From: Lanius collurio
Lineage: Eukaryota; Chordata; Aves; Passeriformes; Laniidae
Direction of reading: 5' to 3'
DNA length: 64,000 nt
NCBI GenBank assembly: GCA_020086605.1
Contig: JACBWW010000007.1
Span: 25,823,746-25,887,745 of the forward strand
Positions 39,381 to 52,414 of this stretch are shown one piece after another. The notes beneath the pieces are model-generated. The model made no database searches. It worked only from the letters and a program-made list of their open reading frames with translations, and was not told where the DNA came from. Within the stretch, counting starts at the first letter, position 1. Each line of letters opens with the position of its first letter. Made by a program: the position numbers and the translations under genes.

Positions 39381-42300
39381 CTTTCACTTTGCTTCCCTTA
39401 GTATTATTATAGTATTCTTTTGACTGATATTCCTGAAAATTTCATCTGCTACACGGTGCTAGCTAGTGTTGTAGCACAGATAACTACCTACCTTATTTTT
39501 CTCTGACCTAGATGTAGGAAAGGTCCAAAAGTTATTTTTAGCCTGATTAATCTAAGTCTGATCTGCTAATATGCTGCCATGGATTAAATATATACATGTC
39601 ATCTGAAATAGCTGAGGCACAGCTCAGACATGCTGTAAATGGCAGTTCTGGGATGTATCTGCAGTGGGTTTTGCTAAGCAGGCACTCTGCCCAGTGCTCT
39701 CTGATAAGGTTTCTGGGTCACGTCTGAAGACTTCAGCAGAAAATGTGATTTTGCTTACTACTGATGGACATCTTTTCTGCAGCTTAAAGTTCAAGTTGAT
39801 CTTAATAAATCACAAGGGGAACATTTACTAAAAAGGGAGAACTCTTTAACCTTTCCCCCTGCATGGTGTTGGCACAAGAGCCACAACAATGCAGAAGGAT
39901 ACCATAAACCCCTTTTGCATCTGAGGAGGGTCTCCATGGCACTGGTGCCTGGGGAAGGAATCTCAACCTCCCAGATGTCCTGCAGGACATACAGGGGCTG
40001 CCTTGCAGCAACAGACAGGTCAGGGGACATCCAGACTACACTATCAGCAATGCTCATCCTTGGAGCAGCCCAAGAAGAGGCTTCTTTGCAAGTGGTCTAT
40101 TCTCCTCACCACAGCTTGGTCAAATTGTATTTTCAAGGTTGCCCAAGCCCTAATGTTCACACTTTTGCTTTCAAGCTGAGGTTAGGTGACCATATGGTTA
40201 CACTCTGGTGACTTTTGCAACTGCCTTATGTACATCTCACCTCTGGCCACTCCTTGGGGGGTTTTCTAGCTGCCCTCTCATTTTCACTAGCTATTCTCAC
40301 TTCAGGCTGGACAGAAGAAGTGATCCAGGTCCTCTGTAAAACAAGAAAGATGGAGAAAAAAACCTACCTGCCAACACCAAACCACCCAGACAGCTGCTCC
40401 CCATCTCAGCCACACAGGCTTGGGAGGTTCCCTATGAACTGATGAAAGGGCAAGAGGGTGCAGCATTGTGTGTGCAAAAAAAAACCCCCAAAAAATGTGT
40501 AATTGGGAAGCAAAGGGGAGCAGGTTTAAGAAACACCTCAAAAAGATCAGAGACTTCAAGAGAATGCTAACAGCAAAAACTGTACTAAAAACAGAGAGAA
40601 AGAGTCCTCTTGCCTGTTTCAATGGTGATATGAGTAAGACAAGCAGATCTCCACCAAGGATGTTGTCACCAATTGCTGTTTTTAATGAAAATTGCCTGGC
40701 AGATCCCCAGTATCAGATACTCACTCAGAGGAGCTTTTCTATTATTAGGACAGTCAGGCAGGAGAATAGCCAAAGTTTATATTATCTCCATTACCAGCTA
40801 GTTTTGATGGGTAGTGGAGAGCATCTATGATTTTGGAAGTAAAACTGCATCTTTGGACACTACTCCAATGTTCCTCTGTTTCAAAAAGGTCAGAATTGGT
40901 CCTTCAAAGGAAAAATTAAAGTCCTAGACAGAAATCATGAAAAATCAAAGTGTGAATGACCTTAAGAGACTGAAAAATCTACTTTGGCCTGAAAGGGACT
41001 AGATGAAGATGGAATACTGGGTATCTGTCCCCTGGAAACCCCTCTTAGTTCTGCCCTGTCTCATAGTCAACTTTTTGTCATGCAAAGCATTTTCACATTT
41101 ATATAACCCTGTGAGAAAAAGAATAATTTTCTCACCACAAAAACTTGCAGCATCTTTACTAACTTTTCCTGTTTCATGGGGGTTTACAAAAGCAATTATT
41201 GAATTTTAAAACAACAAAATCATTCAGCGAAGAAACAGTTTGCTACAGAAAACACCATTCAGCTCTTTGGTGTTAAATATACAGGTGTTTATCCAAGCTA
41301 TAGAGCATACTTTGTTAAAGAGGTCCTGAAGCCCCATTGCTCCTGCTAATTCCTGTAGAACTGTTATTTTCTAAACTACTGCATCCCTGTTCTGGAGTAG
41401 TGGCTTATTGGGAGATTTTTTTTCTCTTTTTAAATTATATGTTTCCAATTATGATCACTGGGCTTCAAGGACAAAGGATTTTTTTATTATTATGCTTTTC
41501 ATGCATCACTGGAGCACCTAAAGAGCTTCCAACAGATTCAGAAAATCAGGCTGCCTGTAGTGAATGAATTCTTCAAAAACAGTGATATTATTAGCTCTTC
41601 TGTGTCATTGAACAGACAACCTAAATGCTAAAACCAGAAATTTCATTAAAGATTAAAGAAATATCATTTCACGTTTCACCTGCTCCATTAATATCAAATA
41701 TGAATTCTATCTTTCATGACACAACTGAAGTGCAGTGTAAGATTTCAGATATACCATTATTTAATCTCTTCAGAGAAAGAAAGAATGTTCGAAATCCTTG
41801 AAGAGCTGTGTCTGAGCATGACAATATGCTTTGTCTGACCATTTTAAGTCACTAAAGAATATCTTGGCCTCGTGATTTTTCAATAGCTCCTGTTCTTCAT
41901 GCACCACTTGAAATATGTTAATGGAGACATAATTTCCAGGAAATGCCAAGCACTTATTCTCTGAGCGTAAGGCCTCCAAAGACTTCTCAGTTGGAATACC
42001 CAAGTGAGGCACTCAAAATCATTAAGTGCTTTTGGAAATCTCAGTCTTGAGTATTATGGTCAAACTACTTTTACCTGGAGTTTTTCCTGGTCATTTACTT
42101 GCAGCTCCCTCTTTTATTTTTTTCTCCCAAAGAGTAGTTTCTGAGCAGATTCCTGGCCTGTTCACCAGAGGCCAAAACCCCTGGGGACACAGTGAAGTTT
42201 TTTTTGGTATCTCTACAGTAAGAAGAGGACTGTAAAAGTTGCTTAACAGGAAAAAGAGAAACTGGAAAAGATGTGTGCCAAAAATTTTTCTAAGAGTAGA

Positions 42301-45300
42301 ATCCTAGCAAAAAGGCAAGTTCAGAAGGTAATTCCATCATGTTAATGTTCCCTGTGTACCTTATAGAAGACAAATAAAAAAGAACACCAAAATCTTTCCA
42401 GAAAACACATCCTCATTTGTTTCTGAATCATTTTCAGCAGAGGCTTTCAGAAGCAAGATTTGAATATATCAATATTCAAAAGAGTAACTCCCCCATGAGT
42501 GCAGTGTAGATCTCAGTTTTGTCCCCTTCCTGGAACTATGGATGTATGTATTTATCACACCAGTTCCATTGTCCTCTAGAAGGAGCCGTGGGGTGCTCTA
42601 CCATGATTGTCCATGTCACCATTTTTTGCACTTTCCCTGTGTTTTGGACCCCTGCTTTTTTCAGTGGCACATACTGGTGTCAGCATAGGGCAGGCCATGG
42701 GGCTTTTACAGGAGAGAGGATGAGCTTTTCCCCGGGGAAAAAAGAAACCTCCTGAAAGCACCATCATGCTTTTGAAATGAGGTTTCCACAGCATCCCTGC
42801 AAAACAACACAGCCAGGGTTCCTCAGGCAGTCTTTCCCTGCACATATCCTTATCCTGGCTATGGAAGAACTGTACAGCTTTCCAGTCCTTGTGCCTGTGC
42901 AAGGCATTGAGTCTATTTTAAGGAAAGAACAGCACTAATAAATAAAATGGAAAAAAGGGTAAAACATGTTTTTATGAAGCTACAACCGCAGGGCAGCTTT
43001 ACAGACACTGAGTCTCTGGAGTGCCAGGAGTGGCTTTTAATCTCCACTGTTCTTTGGGCAGGTGGTTGCCAACCCATGGCTGTGTAGGACCTGACGGGTC
43101 TTCTCCTGCTCCTCCTCACTGCCCTGGCCTGTGAGCATATATCAGATACCACCAACATCCCCCCCTTTGGCTCCAGCCTTCCCTGGGCCAGGGTAGAGCT
43201 GAGCTCATGGCTCACCTTATTTCACCCCTTATTTCAGTTTTGGCTTTCCTTCCCCAGGTGGGTGTAGAGAAGGCTTGGCCACAGACAATCCACCCTGCAC
43301 CCCCACCCCCCTGAGCCTGTGCAGCCCCCGGGGCAGGGGCCAGCTGTCCCCAAGTGCTCCCAGCTGCCTCGGCCACATGGCTTGCAGTTGCTGGGGCAGT
43401 GCAGGCAGCACTGCCAAACCCACAGTGACAGGTTATTGGGTTCCTACAAACGGTAATGTGATGTTCACTGCTCACACTGAAGTGCCACATGGGCTGCAAG
43501 CTGTTTTCTCTTGGCTGAGAGCTCGGAGGGAGACAAGCCCAGCTGCCTGGTGAGCAGGGATTTCTTCCCGGCTGCTGACCAAGCAGGGCAAGGGCATGTT
43601 TGCTTTTTGTTTGTAGAAGACCCCTGGCAGAGATGCATCAACTTTATCTCAGCTCCTCACAGAAATATCTTTCCTGCAGGTACCACGTGAGACAAAAATT
43701 TAGAGAGGAAAAAAACTCTTGAGTATACAGTCTTGAAAAAAACTCAACCAGATCCCAGCTCCCTGACATTGCAAGGAGCACAGGGATTTCCCATGATCGA
43801 TTTTCCCAGCTGATCCTGAACAGATACAAGCACTCCTGCAGCAGCAAATGACCTCCACAACACCTGCTTCCAGTCGAATTCTCCTGGCTGACCTTCAAAT
43901 CCTTTTACAAATATTCCTGATATTCTCACTGCCCTGCCAAAAAGATTGCTGGGATTGGCAAAGGCCTGGCAAGCTGAGCAGACAGAGGAGAGCAAGTGCA
44001 GCTGAGCTCCTCAATGATCCCAACTTACTTCTCGACCCACTAATTGCTCAGCAGTGCAAACAAGTGGAAAACAAACAGCTCCTATTGGAGAAGGGCTGTG
44101 AGCAAACCTAAATTATTTGGAAAAGAGAATCCCTTCAGGACCCCCTGTTTTCCAGACAGAAAGCAAGCTGAAGAATTGTAATGTAAGGAAAGCTTCCTAC
44201 TGTGGTTTCTACACTGAAGCTGACATCATTCAAAAACATGAATTTGAGGTTATCCAGAAATTATTTCACAATCCCTCAAATAATCTTTTAAATCCTCCTA
44301 CAAACCTAATATTATCCTTCAAGAATGTATCAGCAAAAGATTTTTATTTTATCAGCGCTGAAATCTTTTAGGACTAATAAATTTAACCTTCAGTAGTACT
44401 ATGGCAGTCATTAAAGAAAACTGAATTCATACTTTGGTAATCTGAAAAGGTTACATTAAAAATTTTGGTTTAAAAATTTTTAACCTGCTGTCTGACAAAA
44501 TTAAGTCAAGAAACATTACGGATGGTAGCAACCTGGTCAAAATACCTCTCCCAAGGACCTGATTGATTCCCAGATGTATAAAGCCTCAGGGGGTTGTCTC
44601 CTTGGGCAACATGCAGGATCCATTTGAATAACCCCAATTTAAACTGCAATCCTTATTTAGGGGCTCTTCTCATGTCAGGGCCTGGGACTCTGTCCTTCTG
44701 TACTTCAAAGGTTTGAGAACGGCAGAGATGCTTCCAGGAGTGTCTCTTTCCCTCCTGAGAAGACGCCCCTGCTCTGCTGTAGAAGTTAATGTTGGAGTGT
44801 AGAGGAAAAATATAACAGCCTCTGAGGGTAAATAGGTAGTCAGGAAGGTATAATTTGTGTTTAAGGCATTCATGCATAGACATTCATTTCAGGTAAATAC
44901 CTAATTGGTCTCCTTTTATTTCAAAAAGCATCACCCTAGTCGTATTTCAGTGAGATTCCATGTTGGAGAGAACCCAGAAACTCCTTTAAATTTGCTGTCC
45001 TTTGGAGAATATCTAGGACAAATAGGCACTCTGAAATGCTGTTGGACTTCTTCTTTGGAGCCACTATCAAAGGACACTTTTTCATTATTGATCGAGCAGA
45101 CTGAATTCTTTCCTTTACCACTTGAATCCTTATAACCCTCTGTAGATCTGGCCAAATTCAACTTTCTTAATTACATTTTCCAAAGCAGAGTAAGCTTAAA
45201 TCAATAATTAAACAAAAATTAGTTGGCCCTTTTCATTTACTTTGCATTTTTCAATGTAGACTTACTGAAACCTGACATAATTTATGGACGTCTCCTTCAC

Positions 45301-48300
45301 GCATGTACAGTCTAAACTATAATTTAAATGAACTGGGAAAAAAAATTACTTCTATGGGTTGAATCAATATGTCATGAATTGGCATACTGCATTAAGCAGG
45401 GCAAGTAAAATTGGATAGAGCAGTTAAACATCCTAGAGTACAAGGTGACTGTTGTGCTCTCTGAACCTCAACATTTGGACCTTTGTGAGTGCTGAAGAGT
45501 GGAAAAGGTCTGGGTAACTCAGTGGTCTGCCTTTATTTTATGAAAAGAAAAAACATCCTTACTATGCCCTGTGGTCTAAGTCTGGGTTTCTCTGGGGGAC
45601 TTTTTAAAAAATCTAATACATTGTTTCTCTCCACAGAAATACTGAGTTTTCATGGGTTAGGGTGCTTTTCTCTTCATAAATGAATATTATTCTTTTTCCT
45701 TTTGCTTTTTTTTCTTCACATTCAGAGCAAGTTGCTTCATAGTGGTTGGCTCTAATGAACTTGATAAAGCAATGGCATAGATTACTCAAACTTTTCGCAT
45801 CTTACTGAAAACAAGCACTTAACCATGCCTGAAGAAACTAAATCACAGCTTATCCAACTGATTATCAGTGTTCACATTTGTTTTGTTATAATAATAGTCA
45901 GGCACAGTTAAATGGTATTATGGCCCTCTTAAATTAGGCTGCTTCTTACACCTGTTATAAAATCCAAGGTACTCGTACTACACACAGGAGCTAGCTTTAA
46001 TGCAGTGCACAGGTGTGACAGCAAGGCACTGAAACCTGTGCTCTGGTAACTTTGAGCTGTCCAAGTCACCTGAGAGCCTGGCTGCCTGGAGAACAGCATG
46101 GAGAGGTTATTGTTGCTGTATCTTCACTGCTGTTGCTGCTAAGGCTGAGCTTGTACCGGTATTGAATGGCTTGAATTTGCCACTATTACTGAATTAGGGA
46201 GGTTAAGCCTGCTTGGATATGCCAGCACATAGAGCAATCACAGCTGTGGCTGCAGTTTAGACATAAACTTTGTAGGTTCAGGGGTAGTAATCTATGATGA
46301 TTTTTCCTCTGGATGACTTGCACATTGATGCTTTCCTGGTCTGGTGGTGACTGCCCTTCTAGACTCATCTCTCTGGACCAGTCTGGCCCCCAGGCTCTGT
46401 ACACCAAGGGATTTCCATTCTTCATTTCTGTCCATTTAACAGGCAGCAACCAAATTTCACAAAACTCCCTGTTAAATGGTGACTTGGAAGTCTACCTGCC
46501 ACAGAAGGTGCCTGCATGTCTAAAGAGAGGAGGGAGAAATCCTGATGAGTGTCCAGTGAACAGAAATCTGTAGGTAGGAGCCGATTTCTGTGAAGAGGCT
46601 GTTGGGGTCAGTGCACCCTTGTCCTGCTGCAAGAGTAATGTTATTTGAGAGAAGAGAACCAGAGGGTGAGAAAAGAGGTGGCTGGAGTTATCTTAAAGCT
46701 TCCAGGGGTATGAACTGGGGGGTGTGAACAAATTCTCACTAGCATGTACCCTCTATAAGCTAGGACAGCAGCCACAGGGAAGACATCAGCCCACATTTTG
46801 GATCAACCTCCCAGTCCTGCTCTTGTATTTAGATTTCAGTTTAGAAGGTGATTTTTAAAATAGATTTAAAAGAAAGTAATTGGAGGCTGTTGTATAACAT
46901 GCGTTTGGATTGTAGAGATAACCTAAATGCTGGTGTTTTCTAACTTCAGAGTGATTGAATTATCACTCTTAAAACACTGTCTTAATATAGTTAGTGAATG
47001 TAATTAGATCACAGAGGCTGGCTTAAAACATCACCACAACTGCATCACAAGGGGAGATGCTCAGCTTAATAGTTCCTTATTTCATATCCCTCTATGCATC
47101 AGCCCAGTGTGCTTTAATTTTGATTACCCTCATAATACCCACTGTTGATCCAATCACTTTCATGAGAGGTAGCTGACATTCTGACAGCAAAAGTAGCAAT
47201 GTTAATATCTTATTGTTGTCAACAACAGGGAAATGTCACGAGAAAGAGATGAAGGGTGCAAGACAAAATGCAGTCAGGGGAAGAGGAGAGGTAGAAACAA
47301 GATTCCTTTTGCTCCCACTCATTGTGTGCTGTATGTGGTTAAGTGGGTGGGACAAAGAAAAAAATTAAGAAAGCCTGGAGTCAAAACCTCCAGAAGACAG
47401 GAGTGGAATGAGAACCACAAGTGAGAATTACCATCTCCCACCGAGACACATTTGATCTTGATGTGCATGAAGCAATCAAGGCTAAGGTGGGGCAGTTCCC
47501 ACGGCTGATTTGCTCTGTTGCTGCATCTGCTAAAACTGAGGTGAAGATTTTTGGCAAGCCCCGTCTGGGATGAAGACACTTGTCAGTAGCAGCTGGATGC
47601 ATTACCTATATATAAAATTACCAGAGGGCTGAGCAGGTACCAACCCAGGTACCAGCAACCTCCCATTCACTTCAATGCCAGAAGAGCTCTGGTTCCTTTA
47701 CAGAGGATGCTTTAGTGAGGTGTTACATCTTCTCACAAACCTCTGTAGCCTGTCTATGAGCAAGTAGATAAGGGATCTTGCAGGATCTGAGTCACACCAG
47801 AAGAAACTTCCCTAGCTTATCTACTGGACCTTTTTTATGCATTAGCTTGATGTCCTAAGAAAATAATGCTTAAGAATCATAGCTTTTGAGCTCTCTGGCT
47901 AACTGCAACCAAATGTGGTGGTAAGGTCTGTGTTTAAAATACTGTAAAAAATATTTGAAAACTAAGATCTCATGGGGAAAAAAAATAATCCCTTCATCTC
48001 CCTGATGACGATTTAGGCAGATTTCAAGTATAACACATACTTGTACAATTACTAGCTGAGCAACTGGCATGTATCTTGCCCTCAGAGTGGGTTGTCACGA
48101 GGGACAGATGAGGAAACTGAACTTACTGTAAAGCAGGGAAGGTTTTTGAGTATAAGGTTTTATTTCTCCTCGCGAGTAGAATAACTGATTTTTCCTTTCA
48201 CAGACTACTGTGGGTCCTACCAATGGCACCACTTGGAGACAAAATAACGAAAAAAGTGTCCATTTCAATGCCTGGTCAGCAAAGAGGCAATCACTCTAAA

Positions 48301-49145
48301 TAAGGCTGTGTTGTTCTCCCTAAGCCCTTGACCACCTGCAATGCCAGGTAAAGAGGTAGTCAGTGCTGATAGCATCTTGGATTTAAGACTTTGACAGAAA
48401 ATTAAAGGGTTCTAGAGAGGGCTGTCAATAGCTCACTGGTGCTGGCAGCAGCCCTACTGCGTGGACGAGAAGGACACATGATATCCCAGATCAGCTTTTC
48501 TCTGGTACCAGCATGAGAGCCACTTTTATACAGGCTTAAATCCAATGACTTAGCCATTCACAAATCTTCCTCTTCCCAGATGAAATAGGCAAAGATGGAG
48601 AAAACACAAGTGAACAAGAGTAACATGAGGGAGACCAACATTACTTGGAGATGTTGCATTACTTTCAAACCATGCATTATTTACCCCAGGTGTTTATAGT
48701 TAATGTTTTATTTCAAAGAAAAGGAAACAATTTCAGGAATGAGAATACTCAGCTGGCGCCTGTAAACAGCCTTAAGTCTACCCTGCAGTGACACCTTGAG
48801 GGGAAAACATTAAAAATAAATAACCAGAATGTGCATTTCAAATTAATGCTAAAGAAACAGGAAGCACAAGTCTTCCTGTTCAGCTGCCTGGTCTCCTGAA
48901 GCAGCTCATGACAGTGTGGGGCTTTATGGCACCACTCCTGATGAGCAGCTTTCTGTTAAGCTGTACCACCTCTCAACTTCTCCTGTACACATCCCATGTT
49001 TCTAGTCTCACTTGCCTTTCATTTTTTCCTCTTCCCCAGAGGAGAAACAAGTATCTCATGAATTTCAGAAAGTGGTTTGGCTCAACATTTGGTTTTGACA
49101 TTATTTCTGCAACTAAAAATGATCTAACATAAAAAACTGTTGGTT
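32799..49145. other. Intergenic region downstream of GLRA2
   Basis: This is AT-rich sequence without a recognisable gene. Open frames are short and on both strands, and none resembles a known protein. GC-richer patches are at about 33,340-33,560, 37,430-37,760 and 43,060-43,580; the last has C and G runs but few CpGs. I looked for FANCB, a nearby gene in mammals, but no long exon-like frame supports it here. Confidence 0.7.
39345..39378 (+). repeat. (AC)17 microsatellite
   Basis: Thirty-four uninterrupted bases of AC, preceded by a shorter gcacacacat. This is the longest dinucleotide run in the window and is likely to vary in length between individuals. Confidence 0.95.
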
Positions 49146-49177
49146 TTTTGTTTGTTTGTTTGTTTGTTTGTTTTTTT
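49146..49177 (+). repeat. (TTTG)n simple repeat
   Basis: About six TTTG units flanked by T runs, between ordinary intergenic sequence and the CR1 fragment. Confidence 0.9.
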
Positions 49178-49770
49178 ACAGAAGGGGCCATCTCTTATTC
49201 CTTGTGTCGTAGAATGAATTGCTTAACCTCCTCGAGAGCAATGGAAAGCCCCAGGGTGACCTGGAGGTGGCTTCCCTGTGGGAGCCTGGTCTGGCCTGGC
49301 TGATTTGGCTGTGGTGTCAGCCTGGTGGCTGCACCCATTTGCTCTGGCCCCTCTCCTACTCACCACTAGCCTTTTCTTTTTGTTGTATGTTCAAGAATGC
49401 TCATAAATAAAGCCCTTACAGAAGCTTTCTGTAGGCATGACCCAAGAATGTAATCAGAAATGTGGTCCTGGAAATGGCCCCCACTTAGGGCTGTGTGGCC
49501 TCACTTCTGCTGAGTGCAGAGGCAAATGTTTTGGGAAATGTCCCCTGTTTGAGCAGACTACAGTGACCAGCCACCTCAGGTGTCCGAGAGATTGTTGCTT
49601 ATGGGGAAGAGCAGCTGAAAATGATCACTGCTCCTTCCAGAGGGCATTCATATTGAGGTGAATACTGGTATAAGACTTCCATATGTGCGAGCTGCACCTC
49701 TGTGCTGTGTGGTCAAATAGCAGGTCAGCACTCGAAATGCTTTGTAACACCTCCAGCAGAGCTTTGGTTC

Positions 49771-50442
49771 AGTGAAGCTCGACAAGGGCAACTGCAGGGT
49801 TCTGCACCTGAGGAGGAATAACCCCAGGCAGCAGCACAGGCTGGGGGCCAACCTGATGTAAAGCAGCTCTGCAGAGAAGGACCTGGGAATCTTGGTGAAC
49901 AATAAGCTGTTCATGAGCCAGCAGAGTGTCCTTGTGGCCAAGAAAGGCAAGGAAATCCTGGAGTGCATCAGGATGAGCGCTACCGTCAGGTCATGGAAGC
50001 TGACCCTGCCACTCTTCTGAACCCTTGTGAGAATCACCTGGAGTGCTATGTCCAGTTTTGGTCTCCTCAGTACAGACACAGAGCTCCTGGAGTGGGTTCA
50101 GGGCAGCACAACAAATATAATTAAAGGACACTTTAAGGCAGCTGAACCTGTTCAGACTCTACGAGAGATGACTGAGAGGGGATTTGGTGGTGTTGAGCAA
50201 TAGGGCAAGAGGCAGAAAATGATGCACAGGAAGTTCCACCTGAACATGAGCAAGAACTTTTTAATGTGCAGGTGACCAAGCACTGGAACAGGTTGCCTGC
50301 AGCAGGTGTGCAGTCTCCCTCACTGGAGGTATTCAAGAACCTTCTGGCTCCAATCCTCTGCCACGTGCCCTGCGATGAGCCTGGTTGAACAGGGAGAAGC
50401 CACTGTAGTCCCTTCCAACCTGACCCATTCTGGGACTGTTTC
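49771..50442 (+). mobile_element. CR1 LINE retrotransposon, decayed 3' fragment
   Basis: The + strand keeps reverse-transcriptase C-terminal remnants typical of avian CR1: VLHLRRNNPRQQHRLGA, SSSAEKDLGILVNNKL, then, after a frame change, HLECYVQFW, and finally SPSLEVFKNLL. The fragment ends ccttccaacctgacccattc followed by a degenerate copy of the short CR1 tail repeat. At least two stops and one frameshift break the frame, so it is long dead. CR1 copies are usually truncated at the 5' end, as here. The long minus-strand frames at 49648-50079 and 50133-50663 are largely antisense to this element and are not genes. The 5' limit is approximate. Confidence 0.9.
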
Positions 50443-51689
50443 AGAGACCAGGTGACATGGCAGGGTTTGCGTAGCTTGCAGGCTTCATGTTTTGTGAGTA
50501 AACATAGTGAGTTTGAGTTCAGCTTGGGGGAATGGGGAGAGGGAGTGCTTTCGTAATGCTGTTGCCATGTACAAAGCAAGAGATAAGACTGTGTGTTTTT
50601 GCTAGGGAGATAAAGGGCACAGGCACAAAAAATTTGTGTGTTGTTTGTTACGTGCTCTGGCATACTAATATGAATTAATTTTAATTTCTAATCAGTGTGT
50701 TTAATTTTTAAAGCCTTAGAAAATGCAGTTGATGTCATTTGGGAAGGACATACTAAGAAAATGAGTGGGTTTGAGTACAAAATACATTTTTACCCTGCCT
50801 ATGGAGCTGTTCCTAACCTTCATAATTAAACTACCTCAAATGTCAAAAAAAACCCCTTGAAATACAATTAAATTGAAAGTTTGTGAGTTCAGTCAAGTAA
50901 CACAGTCAGCACACTGTTTACTGCTGCATATATGAAATTCTACAAAGTAAATTATATTCGAGAGAGATAGCAGTCATATGTGTCCTGCACAGGCTGGCAC
51001 TGGGGAAATGGGAAATATTTTTCTAGTCATTGCAAGATTAGTCTCAATTACCTTGAAATGAAGCCACCAACAATATCATCAACAACGAAAATGTCTACAT
51101 CTTCTTGGTATGCCCTCATAAACCACAGCAAGTGGCTCTGTAAGGAGTTAATCAATAATCATAGACCATTATGGGATTCAGCAGGTCAACATGTTGCTGA
51201 CAGCCCTGAAGTAAGGTGTTTTGAATCGTGATAGTGTGCCCCAGCCAAACCACCTTTAGTTATTCCTATTGGAGCCCTCAGAGAGAGACCAGGCTGGCAT
51301 TACCCTCACCAGTTTCACCCACCCCTCCACCTATCTGCTCCCTGTCCTGTGCTATCTTGTTGCTTGGATTTCCTGGACTAGGTTGCTGATCACTGGATGG
51401 GTTTTGTTGCTGCTATCATTTTGACTCTGCTTGCCTGGATCTGGAGCATCAAGGACTGAAAGGTACTGAAAGATAAACTGTGCTAAACGGGAATTAGGGA
51501 AAGGGAAGCTGAAAGGCTAAATACCAAGACAGCAAGGAATAGATAAAGAGGACTGTGCTGCACTGGACTAAAACCAATCCTATTTCCTGAAAAGTGTGTG
51601 TGGAACTCTTGGACAAAGTAAAGAGACCAATCAAGTAATGTGTAATCTCATATACAGCAGTTGCAAAATGTGTATGTGCTGTATTATAT

Positions 51690-51835
51690 ATAAGTTAGCA
51701 GAATTATAAGTACTGTGTTAGGTATAAGTACTATGTTAAGTTGTAAGTATGTGCATAGTTCACTTATACATAGGTTATGCACAAGTATGTAAAAGTAGTA
51801 TAATGTGTAAGTATAAGATAAGTAAGCATAATACA
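51690..51835 (+). repeat. Imperfect TAAGTA-rich array
   Basis: Irregularly spaced copies of TAAGTA, TAAGTT and ATAAGTA (at least eight by eye) occur over about 145 nt, including tataagtact, gttgtaagtat and aagataagtaagc. The spacing is not constant, so this is a degenerate tandem array or an AT-rich repeat unit of unknown origin. Confidence 0.55.
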
Positions 51836-52397
51836 CAAAAGAGGTGATAAGTAGCTATTATTGAACAAATTAGAAAATGTGCGAGTTCCTGCACAATGCC
51901 CAAAGATGGGATGCATATTTTAAACAATAAGAAGCTTCTGTGCAATCACATTGATTTGTTGTACAGAAGAGCTGAGTTCCTGCACAGCCCTCTCTAGGAA
52001 ATCCCACAGGTGTGGAACAAGAACATCAGGCACTGTTCCTGCCTTTTGCACATCAGTATCTTTCACTGGTCAGCAAATCAAGCCCCAGAGAAAATGAAAG
52101 TAAGGGATTTGACCTCATCCCAAAATACCCATCCCTTGGCACCAGTGATGCACAAGCTCTATCATAGGCCTCTCATGTAGAGCTAGGTTTATTAGGTGTG
52201 AACATGACTATGTTGTTTCTAAGAGTGCCTTGAAAAACTGATATGCCAATCCAGCTTGGTGAGAAGCCTGGACCAAACCTGCCAAACCCAAGCTCTTCAC
52301 ATACAAGGCTAGCCAGGGGCAGCTGCCACATGGTCCCTACAGCTGGGAAAAGCACCAAAACCACAACTCACACATATCCAGCCTGCCTGGGAGGCAG

Positions 52398-52414
52398 CAG
52401 GTTTATTAAACCTG
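52398..52414. repeat. Short perfect inverted repeat
   Basis: The arms CAGGTTTA and TAAACCTG are separated by one base. A second small inverted repeat (CTGCCT-ggg-AGGCAG) lies immediately before it. No function is evident. Confidence 0.7.

Noticed and set aside
50133..50663. A 176-codon minus-strand open frame, among the longest gap-free frames in the window
   Set aside because: It lies largely antisense to the CR1 fragment, which explains the sequence on the plus strand. The same holds for 49648-50079.
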